From: Dipteronia dyeriana | Taxonomy: Eukaryota > Streptophyta > Magnoliopsida > Sapindales > Sapindaceae | Assembly (NCBI GenBank): GCA_032871835.1 | Contig: CM065303.1 | Coordinates: 22,012,001 to 22,076,000 of the forward strand | Direction: 5' to 3' | DNA length: 64,000 nucleotides | Part shown: positions 45,878-58,376 of the stretch, one piece after another | How the letters are laid out: each line of letters opens with the position of its first letter | How positions within the stretch are numbered: the stretch's first letter is position 1 | Notes under the pieces: generated by a model | Seen by the model: the letters and a program-made list of their open reading frames with translations, nothing else | What the model was told of the DNA's origin: nothing | Database searches by the model: none | Translations under genes and position numbers: made by a program

Positions 45878-46840
45878 GTGCGAGCATGCATTCTTAAAAA
45901 TAAAAGAGTACTTGGGACAAGCTCCCGTTCTCTCAAAACCGTAAAAAAGGGAAAAACTTCAGCTGTATCTGTCAATAACCAGCTTGCAGTAAGTTCAGTA
46001 TTAATCAGAACAGAAGAGGGAGTGCAGAAACCAGTGTATTATGCCAGTAAAGTACTCTTACCTGCTGAGACCAGGTACTCGCAAGCAAAAAAGATGGCTT
46101 TAGCATTGGTCTCAGCTGTAAAAAAGCTGAGACCATACTTTCAGGCCCATACAATCCAGGTTCTCACCAATTGCCCATTAAGACAAATCTTACAAAAGCC
46201 AGAGATATCAGGAAGACTTACTAAATGGGCAATCGAGTTAAGTGAATTCGATATTCATTATGTCCCCAGAACTTCCCTCAAAAGACAAGCTGTGGCAGAC
46301 TTCATAGCCGAGTTCACAGAACCAAACCTGGAAGCAAAAAGACTATTGGAAAAGAGTTTCCCATGGAAACTGTATGTTGATGGCTCTTCAAATACTCATG
46401 GCAGCGGGGCAGGGATTGTAGTTCGCACCCTAGAAGGAGATGATGTTGAATGTGCCATGAGATTTGATTTTAAAGCAACCAATAATCAAGCCGAGTACGA
46501 GGCATTGTTAGCTGGAATCAAAGTCTGCATAGCTGTCGGGGCAGATGAAGTTGAGATATTCAGCGATTCACAGGTAGTTGTCAACCAGGTTATGGAAGAG
46601 TACCATACCAAAGATGAAGGTATGATAGCCTACCGTGACATCGCGAAACAGCTCCTCCAAAAATTTAAAGATTACAAGATCGCTCAGATCCCTAGGGAAG
46701 AAAATAAAAAGGCTGACGCATTGTCTAAATTAGCGTCAGCAACAAACTCAATCAGACCAAAGACCATTCCAGTTGCACACCTCCTAAAATCGAGTACAGC
46801 TGAACCTAAGCATTTGGAAATTTTAGAAATCCGAACACAG
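45878..46840 (+). pseudogene. RNase H and archaeal-type RNase H of Gypsy-2
   Basis: The first domain covers about 45980-46300 (KPVYYASKVLLPAETRYSQ, RQAVADFIAEF). The second covers about 46360-46740: WKLYVDGSSNTHGSGAGIVV, FKATNNQAEYEALLAG, DSQVVVNQVMEEY and ENKKADALSKLAS. The acidic residues of the RNase H fold are visible in the second domain. The frame is open within itself, but its start is lost by a frameshift near 45870. Confidence 0.9.
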
Positions 46841-48084
46841 CAAGACAGTTGGATGGTCCAGCTGAGAAGGTTCCTGGAAGAAGGCGTGCTCCCGAAAGAT
46901 TCGGTATTAGCAAAGAGCATCAGGTATCGATCGGCTAGATATACCATGATCGGAGGAGAATTATACAGAAGGGGGTTCTCCCGAGCTCTCTAGAGATGTG
47001 TACAAGAAGAAAATACACATCGAATACTTCAAGAGATCCACGGAGGAGTTTGCGGAAACCACACTGGGGGTAGAAGTCTGGCGCATAAGATACTCAGACA
47101 ATGCTATTACTGGCCTACGCTTTTCTTAGATGCACAACAGTGGTCGAAAAGTTGCAATACCTGTCAAAGGATTGCTAACGATATCCGATAACCCCCAGAA
47201 AAGCTCAGAAACCTCACTGCTTCTTGGCCATTCGCCATGTGGGGCCTAGACCTGATCGGCCCAATGCCAGCTGGGACAGGGGGAGGAGCAAAGCACGCTA
47301 TAGTAGCTGTCAATTATTTCACAAAATGGGCAGAAGCTGAAGCGCTGGTGAATATCACAGAAGCCAACACCACAAATTTTGTAAAGAAAAACATACTTTA
47401 TAGGTTTGGAGTTCCGGACACTATAATCACCGACAATGGCACTCAGTTTGATAACCAAAAGTTTAGACTGTTATGCGAAAAGTATCAGATTGCTAACTAC
47501 TATGCAACACCAGCTCATCCTCAAACAAACGGGCAAGTAGAAGCAGTAAATAAAATTATCAAGCACACCATTAAAGCAAAGTGAGATGACAAAAAAGGAA
47601 GCTGGGTTGAAAAGCTTCCTGAAGTATTATGGGCATATCGGACGACAGCAAGGACTTCAACAGGAGAAACTCCGTTCACCCTAGCGTTCGGGACAGAAGC
47701 TGTCATCCCCGTAGAAACATCGTATGCGTCCCCCCGGGTCAGGCTATACGATGAAGAACATAATGTTGATACGCTACTACAAAGTTTAGATGAGCTAGAA
47801 GAAAAAAGGGAAACGTCCCGAATAAGAAATACAACATATCAACAAAGAGTGGCTCGCCACTACAACTCTCGTGTTCGGATCAGGAAATTCCAGCTAGGAG
47901 ACTTGGTGCTCAGGAAGGTGTCATTGAACACAAAAAATAGAGTTGCAGGATCCCTGGCTGATAAATGGGAAGGTCCATACAATATCGATAGGATAGCTGG
48001 CCATGGAGCTTATTGGATTGCTCGACCCAATGGAGGGGTGTTACCCCGACCATGCAATGCCCAATATCTGAAGATTTTCTATCC

Positions 48085-48088
<4 letters not shown>
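46841..48088 (+). pseudogene. Integrase of Gypsy-2, stop-bearing
   Basis: Zinc-binding part (HGGVCGNHTGG and CNTCQ), catalytic core with WGLDLIGPM, IITDNGTQFDN and GQVEAVNKIIK giving an intact D, D, E set, then the C-terminal domain (FQLGDLVLRKVSLNTKN, ADKWEGPYNI) ending ...YLKIFYP and a stop at 48088. Stops interrupt it at 46991-46993, 47189-47191 and 47582-47584. Confidence 0.92.
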
Positions 48089-48123
<35 letters not shown>

Positions 48124-48590
48124 TGAATATTTTATTCTTTTATTGGTAGGATAAATATTAAACTGTAATTTAAATATGTCGATTTTTTACAGTAATAAAT
48201 GAAATTACTCAGAATTTTCGAGAGGATAGCATCTAGTTCAGGATTTCCAAAAAAAGGCATATGATAATAAGAACATATGGAAGCAGAGCATGATAATAAA
48301 AACATGCAAATAGAATTCTTGGGACCATCAAATCCCGAGTGGGCGGAGAAGCTCGTAGGAGCATGCCAGCCGAGCAGGGTCAAAATAACCTTCGCAAAAA
48401 GGCAAACCCAATGCACCAGATTTTGGAAAAATGCTCGGGACGCTATCGGGAGAAATTCCGATGAAATGCGTAGCTGTGTTGAAGCAACTTTTTTTTTTTA
48501 AAAAAAGGGCTCAACGATTCGGCAAACCCTTGAGCATAAAAACTAGGGAGACGTCCTTGGTATTGCGTAAGGACTCGAACGTATGATCAT
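48089..48590. other. Gypsy-2 spacer with TA microsatellite
   Basis: A TA run at 48089-48116 follows the pol stop, then non-coding DNA. No gene seen. Confidence 0.6.
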
Positions 48591-48669
48591 GGTGAGCCTT
48601 GATGTAACGTTCGGGTAGCAACCGGGTATGAAACACAAGTGTAAACTTCTGTTTCAAGATGACTCGGTT

Positions 48670-49235
48670 AATAATAAAGAACCAGTTTAATAAGATACTT
48701 GGCAATTGAAGTCATTCGGGTAACAACCGGTTTAATAAGATACTCGGTTAAGTTACCCGAACACCGAAGAAACAAGTTTAATAAGATACTTGACAATTGA
48801 AGTCATTCGGGTAACAACCGGTTAAATAAGATACTCCGTTAAGTTGCCCGAACACCGAAGAAGCCAGTTTAATAAGATACTTAGCAATTGAAGTTATTCG
48901 GGTAACAACCGGTTTAATAAGATACTCGGTTAAGTTGCCCGAACACCGAAGAAGCCAGTTTAATAAGATATTTGGCAATTGAAGTCATTCGGGTAGCAAC
49001 CGGTTTAATAAGATACTCGGTTAAGTTGCCCGAACACCGAAAAAGCCAGTTTAATAAGATACTTGGCAATTGAAGTCATTCGGGTAACAACCGGTTTAAT
49101 AAGATACTCGGTTAAGTTACCCAAACACCGAAGAAGCCAGTTTAATAAGATACTTGGCGATTAAAGTCATTCGGGTACTAACTGGTTTAATAAGATACTC
49201 GGTTAAGTTTCTTGAATATTAGCCAATTTAATACC
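48670..49235. repeat. 91-bp tandem repeats of Gypsy-2
   Basis: About six units. GTCATTCGGG or GTTATTCGGG recurs near 48711, 48802, 48893, 48983, 49074 and 49165. Each unit holds two sub-repeats, TTTAATAAGATACTCGG and TTTAATAAGATACTTGG. Position between pol and the antisense ORF parallels the 99-bp array of Gypsy-1. Confidence 0.9.
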
Positions 49236-49380
49236 ACTCGGTAAAATCAGCAATGAACAGATCAAGATCATTCAATTCAGAATAAAATAAGATTTTATTG
49301 CTCCTAAAAGAATGGTTACAGTTCAAAGAATGTTTCTGTACAAGTAAAAAATAATCAGAATTTTCTACAATTCTACAAAA

Positions 49381-52114
49381 TCAAGGTTGCGAGGACTTCG
49401 AGCCTTTGCCAATACTCGGATCTGGCACCATCTCGTACTCATGAAGCAGGCTCTCGTTAGATGGCCAAGTGATATCGTCGACAGTATCATCCATCCACTG
49501 GCTATAATCTTCACCCGGGACTGGCCCGACATCTGGGACTGCACCCACAACCGACTCTTGACTTGCGTAAAAGGTCGAGAGAGAATGCTCAGACGGAATC
49601 TCTAAATGCATGGGATGAGGCTCTTTGCCTTGACTACGACAGTAGGTTCTAAATTCCATCATCTGAATCCGAAGAGATTCCAAGGACCGGTCCACATGGA
49701 GTTTGATTGACAGCTCCCAATTAGCACGGGCTTTCTCGGTCGCCCTTTTCTTAACTTTAAAGAACTCGCCAGCCGAAACTAGCCCACGTTGAAATTCCCA
49801 AAGAAGTAGGGCATCAAATGCAGGGGATCTTTTAAAACGATCCACCCCTTGGACTTCCAGTTCCAACCTGGCCTCTCGGGAAAGGGATTTAACTGTTAGC
49901 ACTTGACGCTCCAGATCTTCAATTTTGTGGTCATACGCCGACTTCGCCTGCTCCGCCTCCTGCTCGGCCTTGAGCATGGATTCTTCAGTAGAAGATAGAA
50001 GATTTTGAAGTAATGCAACCTTCTCCTCTGCCAGAGATGCCTTATCCTCGGCTTCAACCTGATTCGCCAGACAATGGTCGACAAATATTTACACAAAACC
50101 GACCTCTTGCTGGTAAGCTTTCTCCGCTCGAGCACGACCCTCCTCACTCGCCTTCAGCTGAGCCTCTAGACGCCTTATTCGATTGGCCTGATGCTGCTGT
50201 GTCTGAATAAGCTCATCGAATTCGGCCACCATCTACAAAGGAATATACTTAGAAATCTGGCAGAAGCAAAACAAGAATTAACTGAGTCAGATTTAACTTA
50301 CATAAGATGCGCCGTTGAAAATGTTTTGGAGACGTTCGGACAGTGAACCATCTTTAAAACCGCTCCAGCGGTCCTCCCCAAAAAATGCCCGACCGGAGGA
50401 CATCTCCTATAGTATATCCTGGGGAGAAAGGAAAAAATGAACCCCAGAGGGTTCAGCTCCCAGATTTCCAAACTCAGGGGCAGGAGAAGCCCTGTTCGGT
50501 TCTAAAGATGGAGATGGAACCCCTGAAGGTTCAGCCCCCATATCTCCAACTTTGGGGGTAGAAGAAGCCTTACTCGGTTCTGAAGCAGCTGCATCTACTG
50601 ATACTCCAGCGCCCACACTCGGGACAATCTCATCCGCAACATCTTCATCGCATGAGTCGATGAATGAGATTACCTGAGGAAATTTAAGAGGACGAGACGG
50701 TGAACTAATTGCCTTTCGCTTTTCACCCCGAGAACGGTGGAAGTTAAGATCAGCAGCAGGGTCTTCCTGTGAATCATCCCTAAAAGACTCAAAGAATTCG
50801 ACACATGCAGGCACTTGATCAGTCAAGAAGTTACCACCGTCGCCAGCTTTAAACCGTCCAACAGGCTCTTCTCTCGGACCTTCATATTGCCTCTCCCTAT
50901 TTTTAGGCAGTCGGGTGTCAGTTGGCTCACCTTAGCCACTTGGACCAGTAAAATCCTGAGTAGAAGGCTGAGCACCCCGATCAATACATTCAGGAATTTG
51001 CTCAGCAATATCAGTTTCCTCATCAGGCTCGAGTGGAGCAATACCCTTATCGCTCTGACAGGAAGCTTCCTTTCTACTTGCTTGCAGAATCGCCTTCACC
51101 TGGCGAGCCTGAAGATCGCTGACGACGTCCGTATCGAACACTAAAAAAAAAATTAGAAAAGAAAATGAAAAAGTAGAAAAATACAACAGAAAGAGCACCG
51201 GGTTACTTACATCGCCTGCGATGGCCCGAAATCTGTCCAAAGAAGCCGAGCTTTATCAAGTCATCCTCTTTGAAAAGATAGCTCTTGCTCCTCTTTTCCA
51301 AAGTACGAACAGCTGTCCGAGTCAGCCTCTTCAGCTCTGAATCACTATAGTCAATTGTTTTCTTGTTCCACACTTCGGGGGAACAGAAGAAGCGGGGAAC
51401 ACTCAACACAATATGGGAATCCCCAGATCGAACAGTGATATCGAGCCCGAGAGCCCCTCCAGTAAAAAACCAACTGTTCTTCTAAAATTTGTTGGATGTA
51501 GGGAATCCCCATATGAAACCCTTTTTTTTTGGGTCATTAGAAGCATCGACCCCCTGATTTACCTTGGCTTCTTTGGGGACCCAACCGTCCGAAGAAGTAG
51601 ACACAAGAAAATAGTTCCCCGTTCTGCTAACCTGCCTCAGCTTAAAGAAATGCCTGATTTCATTCGGGGAAGATAACGAAAGGTTCATTCGACTGAACAT
51701 GTGCCACATACACATCAAGACTTTGTAACTATTCGGGGCCAACTGAGCTGGGGCTATCCCTGCTTCAGCCAAAAACCAGGCAATAAAAGGCTGAAGGGGA
51801 AGTGTGACGCCGCAACAAAGCATGGATCCATAAATCGCGACCATGCCTTCAGGAGGATTCCATACGGCTCTATCCCCCGCAGGAACAAAAGTGACTGAGT
51901 CGGGCAAGTCGAATCGGGAGCGGTATTTTTCTATCTCAGCTGGCCCGACCACATTTGGCTCAGTATCAAAGCCACTCGGGCGAGTATCAGAAAACACAAG
52001 ATGAGACGCCCTGCACACTTCATCAACATCACCCTCGTTAACAGTTTGTTCTCTGGTCTGAACACTGCTCGAGCCGTGCTTGTATACCTTACTTCTGCTC
52101 TGATGTTTACCCAT
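49381..52114 (-). pseudogene. Antisense accessory ORF of Gypsy-2, intron-bearing
   Basis: Minus strand, opposite to gag-pol. Exon 1 starts at the ATG at 52114 (MGKHQSRSKVYKHG) and contains IEKYRSRFDLPDSVTF, LLQ/LPLQPFIAWFLAEAG-like and WNPPEGMVAIY segments of the 'putative gypsy-type transposon' family. A single TAG at 51482-51484 is in frame with the continuation to about 51213. Candidate introns: GAT then GTAAGTAAC near 51213 to TTTTTTAG near 51140, and CTTAT then GTAAGTTAAATC near 50300 to about 50233. Later exons (50826-50407) are serine-, proline- and acid-rich; 50233-49381 is a long coiled coil (LEAQLKASEEGRARAEKAY, EQAKSAYDHKIEDLERQVL) with an acidic tail ending at 49381. Function unknown; same plan as 1312-3716. 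Confidence 0.75.
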
Positions 52115-52833
52115 CCTTCGAAAATATACCCTGTGATCAGAAATATCAGAATCAGAACTAGATGGAGAACTCGATACGTGGCTGAAAGTGACATCAGGGT
52201 GAAGCTCAGAAACATCAACGTCTAAGAATGTCGGTTCATCTATTGGGATATCCCCAGTAATCGTTTAATGCAAGATACTAACTGGAAATCCCCACGTTCT
52301 AATGCATCAAAAGCGATTTTAAAGAGACGATGGCGGGAAGAGGGCCCCATTAAAACTAACCTTGAATTGAGATTGATGCAAGATCTTCAAGCGGAGAATC
52401 GCGAACTTCTGGATAAAGAAATCTGAGTTTAAAGAAATTTTTGCTAAAAAATTTAGAGAGCAAACCAACAATGTCTCTCAGCGAAGAATTTAAAGATGAG
52501 ACGACACGAAACCCTAGGATTTTAAAGCGGGAAAAAATTTATGACGAAACTCGATGACGTAGGCGGCGCTTGGGGAAACACAAAAATCATTTCTCATAAA
52601 TGATATTGAAAAACGAAGAGACAAGGGACGCGTGTCAAAACAGGAAGTAGCCCTCAACTGTTAGAACTTCAAAACGTCGTTATAATTTAAGATCTCGCGT
52701 GATGAAGCGAATCGAAATTACAGAGTCACCATTAAGACGCGCCATTATGACAAGACGACTATTCTGACGAGAAAAAATTAAGATGATTAAAATACTTTTG
52801 CCCGAAATGAAATCTTCTCGGCAAAAATATTTT
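52115..52833. other. Gypsy-2 region upstream of the antisense ORF
   Basis: Non-coding between the antisense ORF start and the polypurine tract. It could hold the antisense promoter; I see no clear TATA box at a convincing distance. Confidence 0.4.
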
Positions 52834-52843
52834 AAAGGGGTAT
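52834..52843 (+). promoter_or_regulatory. Polypurine tract of Gypsy-2
   Basis: AAAGGGGTAT directly before the TG of the 3' LTR. Confidence 0.75.
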
Positions 52844-53718
52844 TGTCGTATGCAAATTTTACCTAGCATACACGTCATTGACAGGAAGGAGAAAATAGCC
52901 AGGTGGACACCCAAATGGGCACTCAGGAAATATCCTACGAGGCATCATTAAAGAGAAGAAAGCCCGAGTAAGCATATATTGAATGAAACCTACTCGGGAT
53001 CAGTTAACAACACTCGGGACTAGTTAAACAACGCTTCCACTCTGGCTCAAACGGTACTACTCCGGACCATCAGGTATTGCTCTTACTCAGGAATAAATAC
53101 AATTCGAGTAAGAGCTTGGTGCTTATTTCACACGGATTAAGTCATTAAATACGCGCAGATATCCATCAGGAAGGAATCCCAAATAAAATAGAGCATTAAA
53201 TTAGAAGAGTCCTCAATCAGGAAATAACTTGATTTCTTTGCGAAGGTTACATTCTTATAAGGAAACTAGTCCAAATTGAACTGCACTACTAGAATCTCAC
53301 TCGATTCCATAAGAGACTCCGAAACAGGAAAGAAGACAAATCGACCTCAAGAAAGTAACCGAATCACAATTAAATACAAAGATCATGTATTACTTGTAAA
53401 AGGCAGATTAGGGTTCTATAAACATATAAATAGACCCATAATCTCGTCAAAAAAAATATATAGGCAATATAGCATGCAACAATCATAGTAAATTCAGAGA
53501 AAAAAGAGAGATCGAGAGCTTGTAAAACATCTTATTCTCTTAGTGAATTTTGGCTTGGTTGATCCTTCAACCACCCGTGGATGTTTCTCCGGCCATCACA
53601 GTTTTACCACGTAAAACTTGTCTTTGTTACTCTCTCTGCATCTCTTTCTCTTTGATTCAATAGCCGAAATCCAATTCTTGTTGGCTTTTCTGGCATAATC
53701 CAGAAATCAAAGTCAACA
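52844..53718 (+). repeat. Gypsy-2 3' LTR
   Basis: 875 bp, partner of 41549-42426, with a TATA box at 53425-53433. It is followed by ATATA (53719-53723), the target duplication. Confidence 0.95.
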
Positions 53719-54175
53719 ATATACACATTATATAATTATATATAATATTTATATATTTAATATTAATATTAATAACATCAATATTTCTAATATATAATAT
53801 ATAATTTATAATATATAATATATAATATTTCTAATATATAATATATAATAATATATATTAATATATATATAATAATATTTATAATATATATTATTATGTA
53901 ATATATGTATATGATATATTTTATTTAATGTATATATATATATATATAATATTTATATTATATATATTATTATGTAATATATTTTTATGATATATATTAT
54001 ATAATATATAATAGTATTAATATTACTAACATATAATATATAATATATAATATAGAAATATATAACATATATTGTAATAATATATATTTTATAATATTTA
54101 TATATAAATATAATATTATATATACTTTCATATATATTTTTATTATCCATAATATATAATGTTATTATAAATGTT
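53719..54175. repeat. AT-rich minisatellite, right part
   Basis: Starts ATATACACATTATATAATTA, the same sequence as 41277 onward, so Gypsy-2 sits within this tandem array. Peptide-like frames here are low-complexity Y/I runs. Confidence 0.8.
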
Positions 54176-54204
54176 TTGTAATTAGGGGTATTTTGGTCAA
54201 AATA

Positions 54205-54420
54205 CAGTTGATTCCATTCCATTCAATTGTTAACCAAACAAAATATTACTAATTCAGATATTGATTCTAAAGTCCCAACCAAACAAAGAAATCAGTTTTC
54301 CATTCCATTCCATTCCATTCCAATTCTCATTCTCATTACCATTTCAATTCCCATTTCAATTCCCATTTCAATTCCCATTTCAATTCTCATTCCACCATGG
54401 TAACCAAACGCCACCTAAGT
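54205..54420. repeat. ATTCC-rich MITE-like segment, right part
   Basis: Runs of CATTCC and CATTTCAATTCC followed by GGTAACCAAACGCCACCTAA, an end type common in plant MITEs. Possibly paired with 40490-40690. Confidence 0.5.
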
Positions 54421-54651
54421 TGTTTTCTCTTCCCACTACTTTACACGTTTTGAATTAAAAAGCAGATGATTTCAATTGTTTTTTTTGTTTTTTTTTCCCA
54501 TAAAACGTGTGCCGAACAAGTTTTCAATGCTTTTTTAACTAAAAAAAGCAGTATTTAAAACGACGCCGAACGCGCCCTTAGATTCTTTGAACACTAAATT
54601 CTCATTTTTAGGTTGGTAGCTAGCTTATGAAAAGGTTGGAAATTCCCATGA
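54421..54651. other. Spacer, nothing recognised
   Basis: AT-rich with poly-T and a phrase GACGCCGAACGCGCCC; no gene or repeat end identified. Confidence 0.4.
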
Positions 54652-55687
54652 TGTTAGGAATTTGAATCGATGATTGCGGAATCGTCATGCCTAATATACG
54701 CCCATAACTCATACTAATTAATAACGTCTATAACAAAAAAATAGATGAGAGAAAATAAACTAACCAAAACACAAGATATATATGGAAAACCCAAATCGGG
54801 TAAGAAACCATGGGCCGTTAGGACGATAGAGAAAGTTTCACTATATGAGAAATTATTACAACCATATACTTCAGGATTCTCTCTCACACCTCTACCCTAA
54901 ACCATGCTCACGAAGCTCACATGATCCTCACTAAGAAATCCCAATATTCCCTAGGTCTTCTTCGAATATCACCTACGGATTTCTAATTCCCTTAGATTTC
55001 TCCCTAGATATTTCCATGGGTCTCTTATCCGGATATCACTACTCTTTAATGTTACATGGTGTTTCTTTTTGACTCCACTCAAAATAACCTAATTACAAGG
55101 TCCATTTATAATAGTTACAGAGAGTTGAAGATAAAAGGTACTCCTAAACGTACAAGAATTATCTGTTCCACATAAATACTAATTCCTATTTATGACAAGT
55201 CTTCTTGTTAAGGAGAAATCATTTTCCTTCAAGCACATGAACTTCCTAAAAGAGAACTTTCCTTTTTCATTGAAGATTTCCCAAATCACTCATGCTTATG
55301 ATTTGACTACGATTCGGGTCAAGGTTGCGCACTCATTTCCTAAACCGTTGCAAGTCACCTGAAATTACATTGCTTAGAAAACCGCGATCCTTACATCAAT
55401 ATTTGCCCAAGACCGCTGTCTGACCGTTGTAGAGACCGTTGTCCCTTGCACATATCTATCTACATCACTATTCTTTTAGAATGAGACCGTTGTCTTGCCG
55501 CTGCCAACACCCACAACACAGGCACAACGGTCAATCTTCGATTCTTTAGTTCTTCTGGTCTTCAACCTTCCTTAAACAACACCACTCCAACTTCCAAACA
55601 TTTCCCACGTCTCCTGGAATCTCCACATCAACTGAGTCTTGTTTGGTTTAATTGGGTTCATTCGAGAATACGAGTCGAAACCTAACA
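54652..55687 (-). repeat. Array LTR1
   Basis: 1036 bp, ends TGTTAGG and CCTAACA; leftmost LTR. The outside flank is CATGA, but no matching right flank exists because the array is cut. Confidence 0.85.
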
Positions 55688-56508
55688 ATTCTCCCATTTG
55701 ACTTGAATTCTCAAGATTTTTATCCAAAGCCACGACTCTTCATACCAAGAATCAACATACCCCACCACAAGGTATAACCACTTAAGAACGAACTATCCTA
55801 AGATTTGTTTTCTTCCTGTTTTTTATGTGTTCATCGTTCCAACACCATGTTGAAATAACTTGCTGAAATTGTGGTGCAACTCTTCTGATCAGATTACCAG
55901 GGAGTTCGTCAGCCAACCACATCCTTGTCAACCATACACCCTGCATCACTTTTTGACCAATGCCTTGTGCACAATTATGGACCACTAGCAGCAACATATA
56001 CTCTTCCATGGCCAGTAGGAAAAACTGCCAAAAGGATAAACATATCCGTATATCACCCAACCCTGTGAAAGACCATTTATCCTTGCAACATATACCTGGT
56101 GAAAGACTTGGTACTAAAACCGATAATGCTTTGTAGGATAAGCTCCACACCACTACACCAGAGAGTTTTTATTTTCTGAGCATTCAAACAGGTTTATTTT
56201 ATATCGCCTTGTGTACCCCAGATTGGATCTCCATGACTTGTACATGCCACCACAAGCCTGACTTTTCCTCCATCTCTATTCTTCTTTTCATCAAACCCTA
56301 CTAAGTTCGAAACCGCTTTCAAGATGTATCTTATTTGGTAAACCATACTAGACAACTATGAATCATCAACCAAATACACCAAGTCCTCCATACGATTTCC
56401 TGTAAAGCCTTGACATCGTCATTGCTAACCGTGACTACCAAGTCCTTCATACGTTATCCCGTAAAGACTTGAAACTGTAGTCACCAACCATAAAGCTCTG
56501 ATACCAAT
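55688..56508 (-). other. Array internal region 1
   Basis: 821 bp with a polypurine tract complement at its left (ATTCTCCCATTTG) and a primer-site complement at its right. A minus-strand frame 56153-55782 has a counterpart at 59906-59619 but is broken in int2 and shows no known domain, so I do not call it a gene. Confidence 0.8.
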
Positions 56509-57560
56509 TGTTGGGAGTTTGAACAGATGCAAATCGTCAGGTCTAATATGCACCCATAACTCATAGAAATTAACAACATCTATAGCAAAAAAATAGATCA
56601 GATAAAATAAATTAATCACAACTCAAGATATAAGTGGACAACCCAAACCGGGTAAAAAACCACAGACCGTTAGGAGGACAGAGAAAGTTCTACTATATGA
56701 TAAATTAATACAATCAAATACTCTAGGATTCTCTCTCACATCTCAACCCTAAACCACGCTCACAAAGCTCACATGATTCTCACTAAGAAACCCCAATATC
56801 CCCTAGGTCCCCCTATGAATATCACCTACTGATCTCTAACTTGATCCATTGATATTCCCTTAGATCCCTCCCCGGATATTCCCACGGGTCACTCACCCAG
56901 ATCTCACTACTCTCTGATGTTACACGGTGTTTCTTTTAGACTCCACCCAAAATAACCTAATTACAAGGTCTATTTATACTAGTTATAGGGAGTTTCAGAT
57001 AAAAGGAAATCCTACTCCAAAACGTACAAGAATTACTTGTTCCATATAATACTATTTCATATTTATGACAAGTCTTCTTGTTAAGGAGAAATCATTTTCC
57101 TTCAAGCACATAAACTTCCTAAAAGAACACTTTCTTTTTCCCCCAAAGATTTTCCGTTTCATGTATGCTTATGATTTGACTATGATTCGGATCACGGTTG
57201 GGCACCTATTTCTTAAACCGTTGCAAGTCACCCAAAATTACATCGCTTAGAAAACCATGATCCATACGTCAACGTTTACCAGAGACCGCTCTCCGACTGC
57301 TGTAGGGATCGTTGTCCCTTGCACTGCGCTATCCATGGCGCTCTTCCTCTGGAATAAGACCATTGTCCTGCCACTGTCAAAACCCACAGCGTAGGCACAA
57401 CAATCGGCCTTCGATTCTTCAGTTCTTCTGGTCTTCAACCTCCTTCAAACAACATCATTCCAACTTCCAATCATTTCCCATATCTTTAGGAAGCCCCACA
57501 GTAATTGAGTATTATTTGGTTCAATTGGGTTCATTAGAAAATATGAGCCAAAACCTAACA
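56509..57560 (-). repeat. Array LTR2
   Basis: 1052 bp, ends TGTTGGG and CCTAACA. Confidence 0.88.
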
Positions 57561-58376
57561 ATTCTCCCATTTGACTTGAATTCTCAAGTCATTTGTCCAC
57601 AGCCACGACTCTCCATACTAAGAATGAACATACCCCACGACAATATATAACCACTTAAGAATGAACCATCATAAGATTTTTTTTCTTACATTTTTTATGT
57701 TCATTGTTCCGACACCATGTCGAAATAACTTGCTGAATTTGTGGTGCAACTCCTCTTATCAGATTATCAGGGAGTTCGTCAGCCATCCACATCCTTGTCA
57801 ACAATACACCTTGCATCACTTTTTGACCAATGCCTTATGCATAATTATGGACCACTAGCAGCAACATATCCTCTTCCATGGCCAGTAGGGAAAACTGCTA
57901 AAAGGATACACATAACTGTACATTACCCAACCTTGTGAAAGACTATTTATCCTTGCAACATATACCTGGTGAAAGACTTGCTACTAGAACCGGGAATGCT
58001 TTGTCAGATAAGCTCCATAATACCGCACTAGAGACTTTTTATTTTCTGAGCATTCAGAGAGTTTTTTTATATCCCCTTTTGCACCCCAGATTGGATCTCC
58101 ATGACTTGTACCTGCCACCACAAGCCTGACTTTTCCTCCATCTCTATTCTTCTTTTCATCAAACCCTACTGAGTTCGAAACCGCTTTCAAGACGTATCTT
58201 CTTTTGTAAACCATACTAGGCAACTATGAATCATCATCCAAATACACCAAGTCCTCCATACAATTTCTTGTAAAAACTAGACACCGTCATTGCTAACCGT
58301 GACTACCAAGTCCTCTATACGCAGTCCCGTAAAGACTTGAAACTGTAGTCGCCAACCATAAGGCTCTGATACCAAT
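57561..58376 (-). other. Array internal region 2
   Basis: 816 bp, homologous to int1 and int3; the primer-site complement GCTCTGATACCA is at 58363-58374. Confidence 0.82.

Larger units (their letters stand above)
41549..53718 (+). mobile_element. Ty3/Gypsy LTR retrotransposon, Tat-type (Gypsy-2), complete
   Basis: LTRs 41549-42426 and 52844-53718 both open TGTCGTATG and end TCAACA; the target duplication ATATA is at 41544-41548 and 53719-53723. Plus-strand order: gag, protease, RT, RNase H, second RNase H, integrase, 91-bp tandem repeats, then an antisense ORF. The layout matches Gypsy-1. By eye the first ~280 aligned LTR bases differ at about 14 positions, so the insertion is not recent. 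Stops in gag-pol make it non-functional, although the catalytic residues are mostly kept. Confidence 0.95.

Noticed and set aside
41549..53718. Gypsy-2 as an intact, active element
   Set aside because: Its ends are complete, but gag and pol contain many stops and at least one frameshift.
53953..54222. Open frame of tyrosine and isoleucine runs
   Set aside because: Translation of a TA-rich minisatellite; no protein signal.
55782..56153. 123-codon frame in the array internal region
   Set aside because: Partly kept in int3 but broken in int2, and without a recognisable domain; described as a finding instead.
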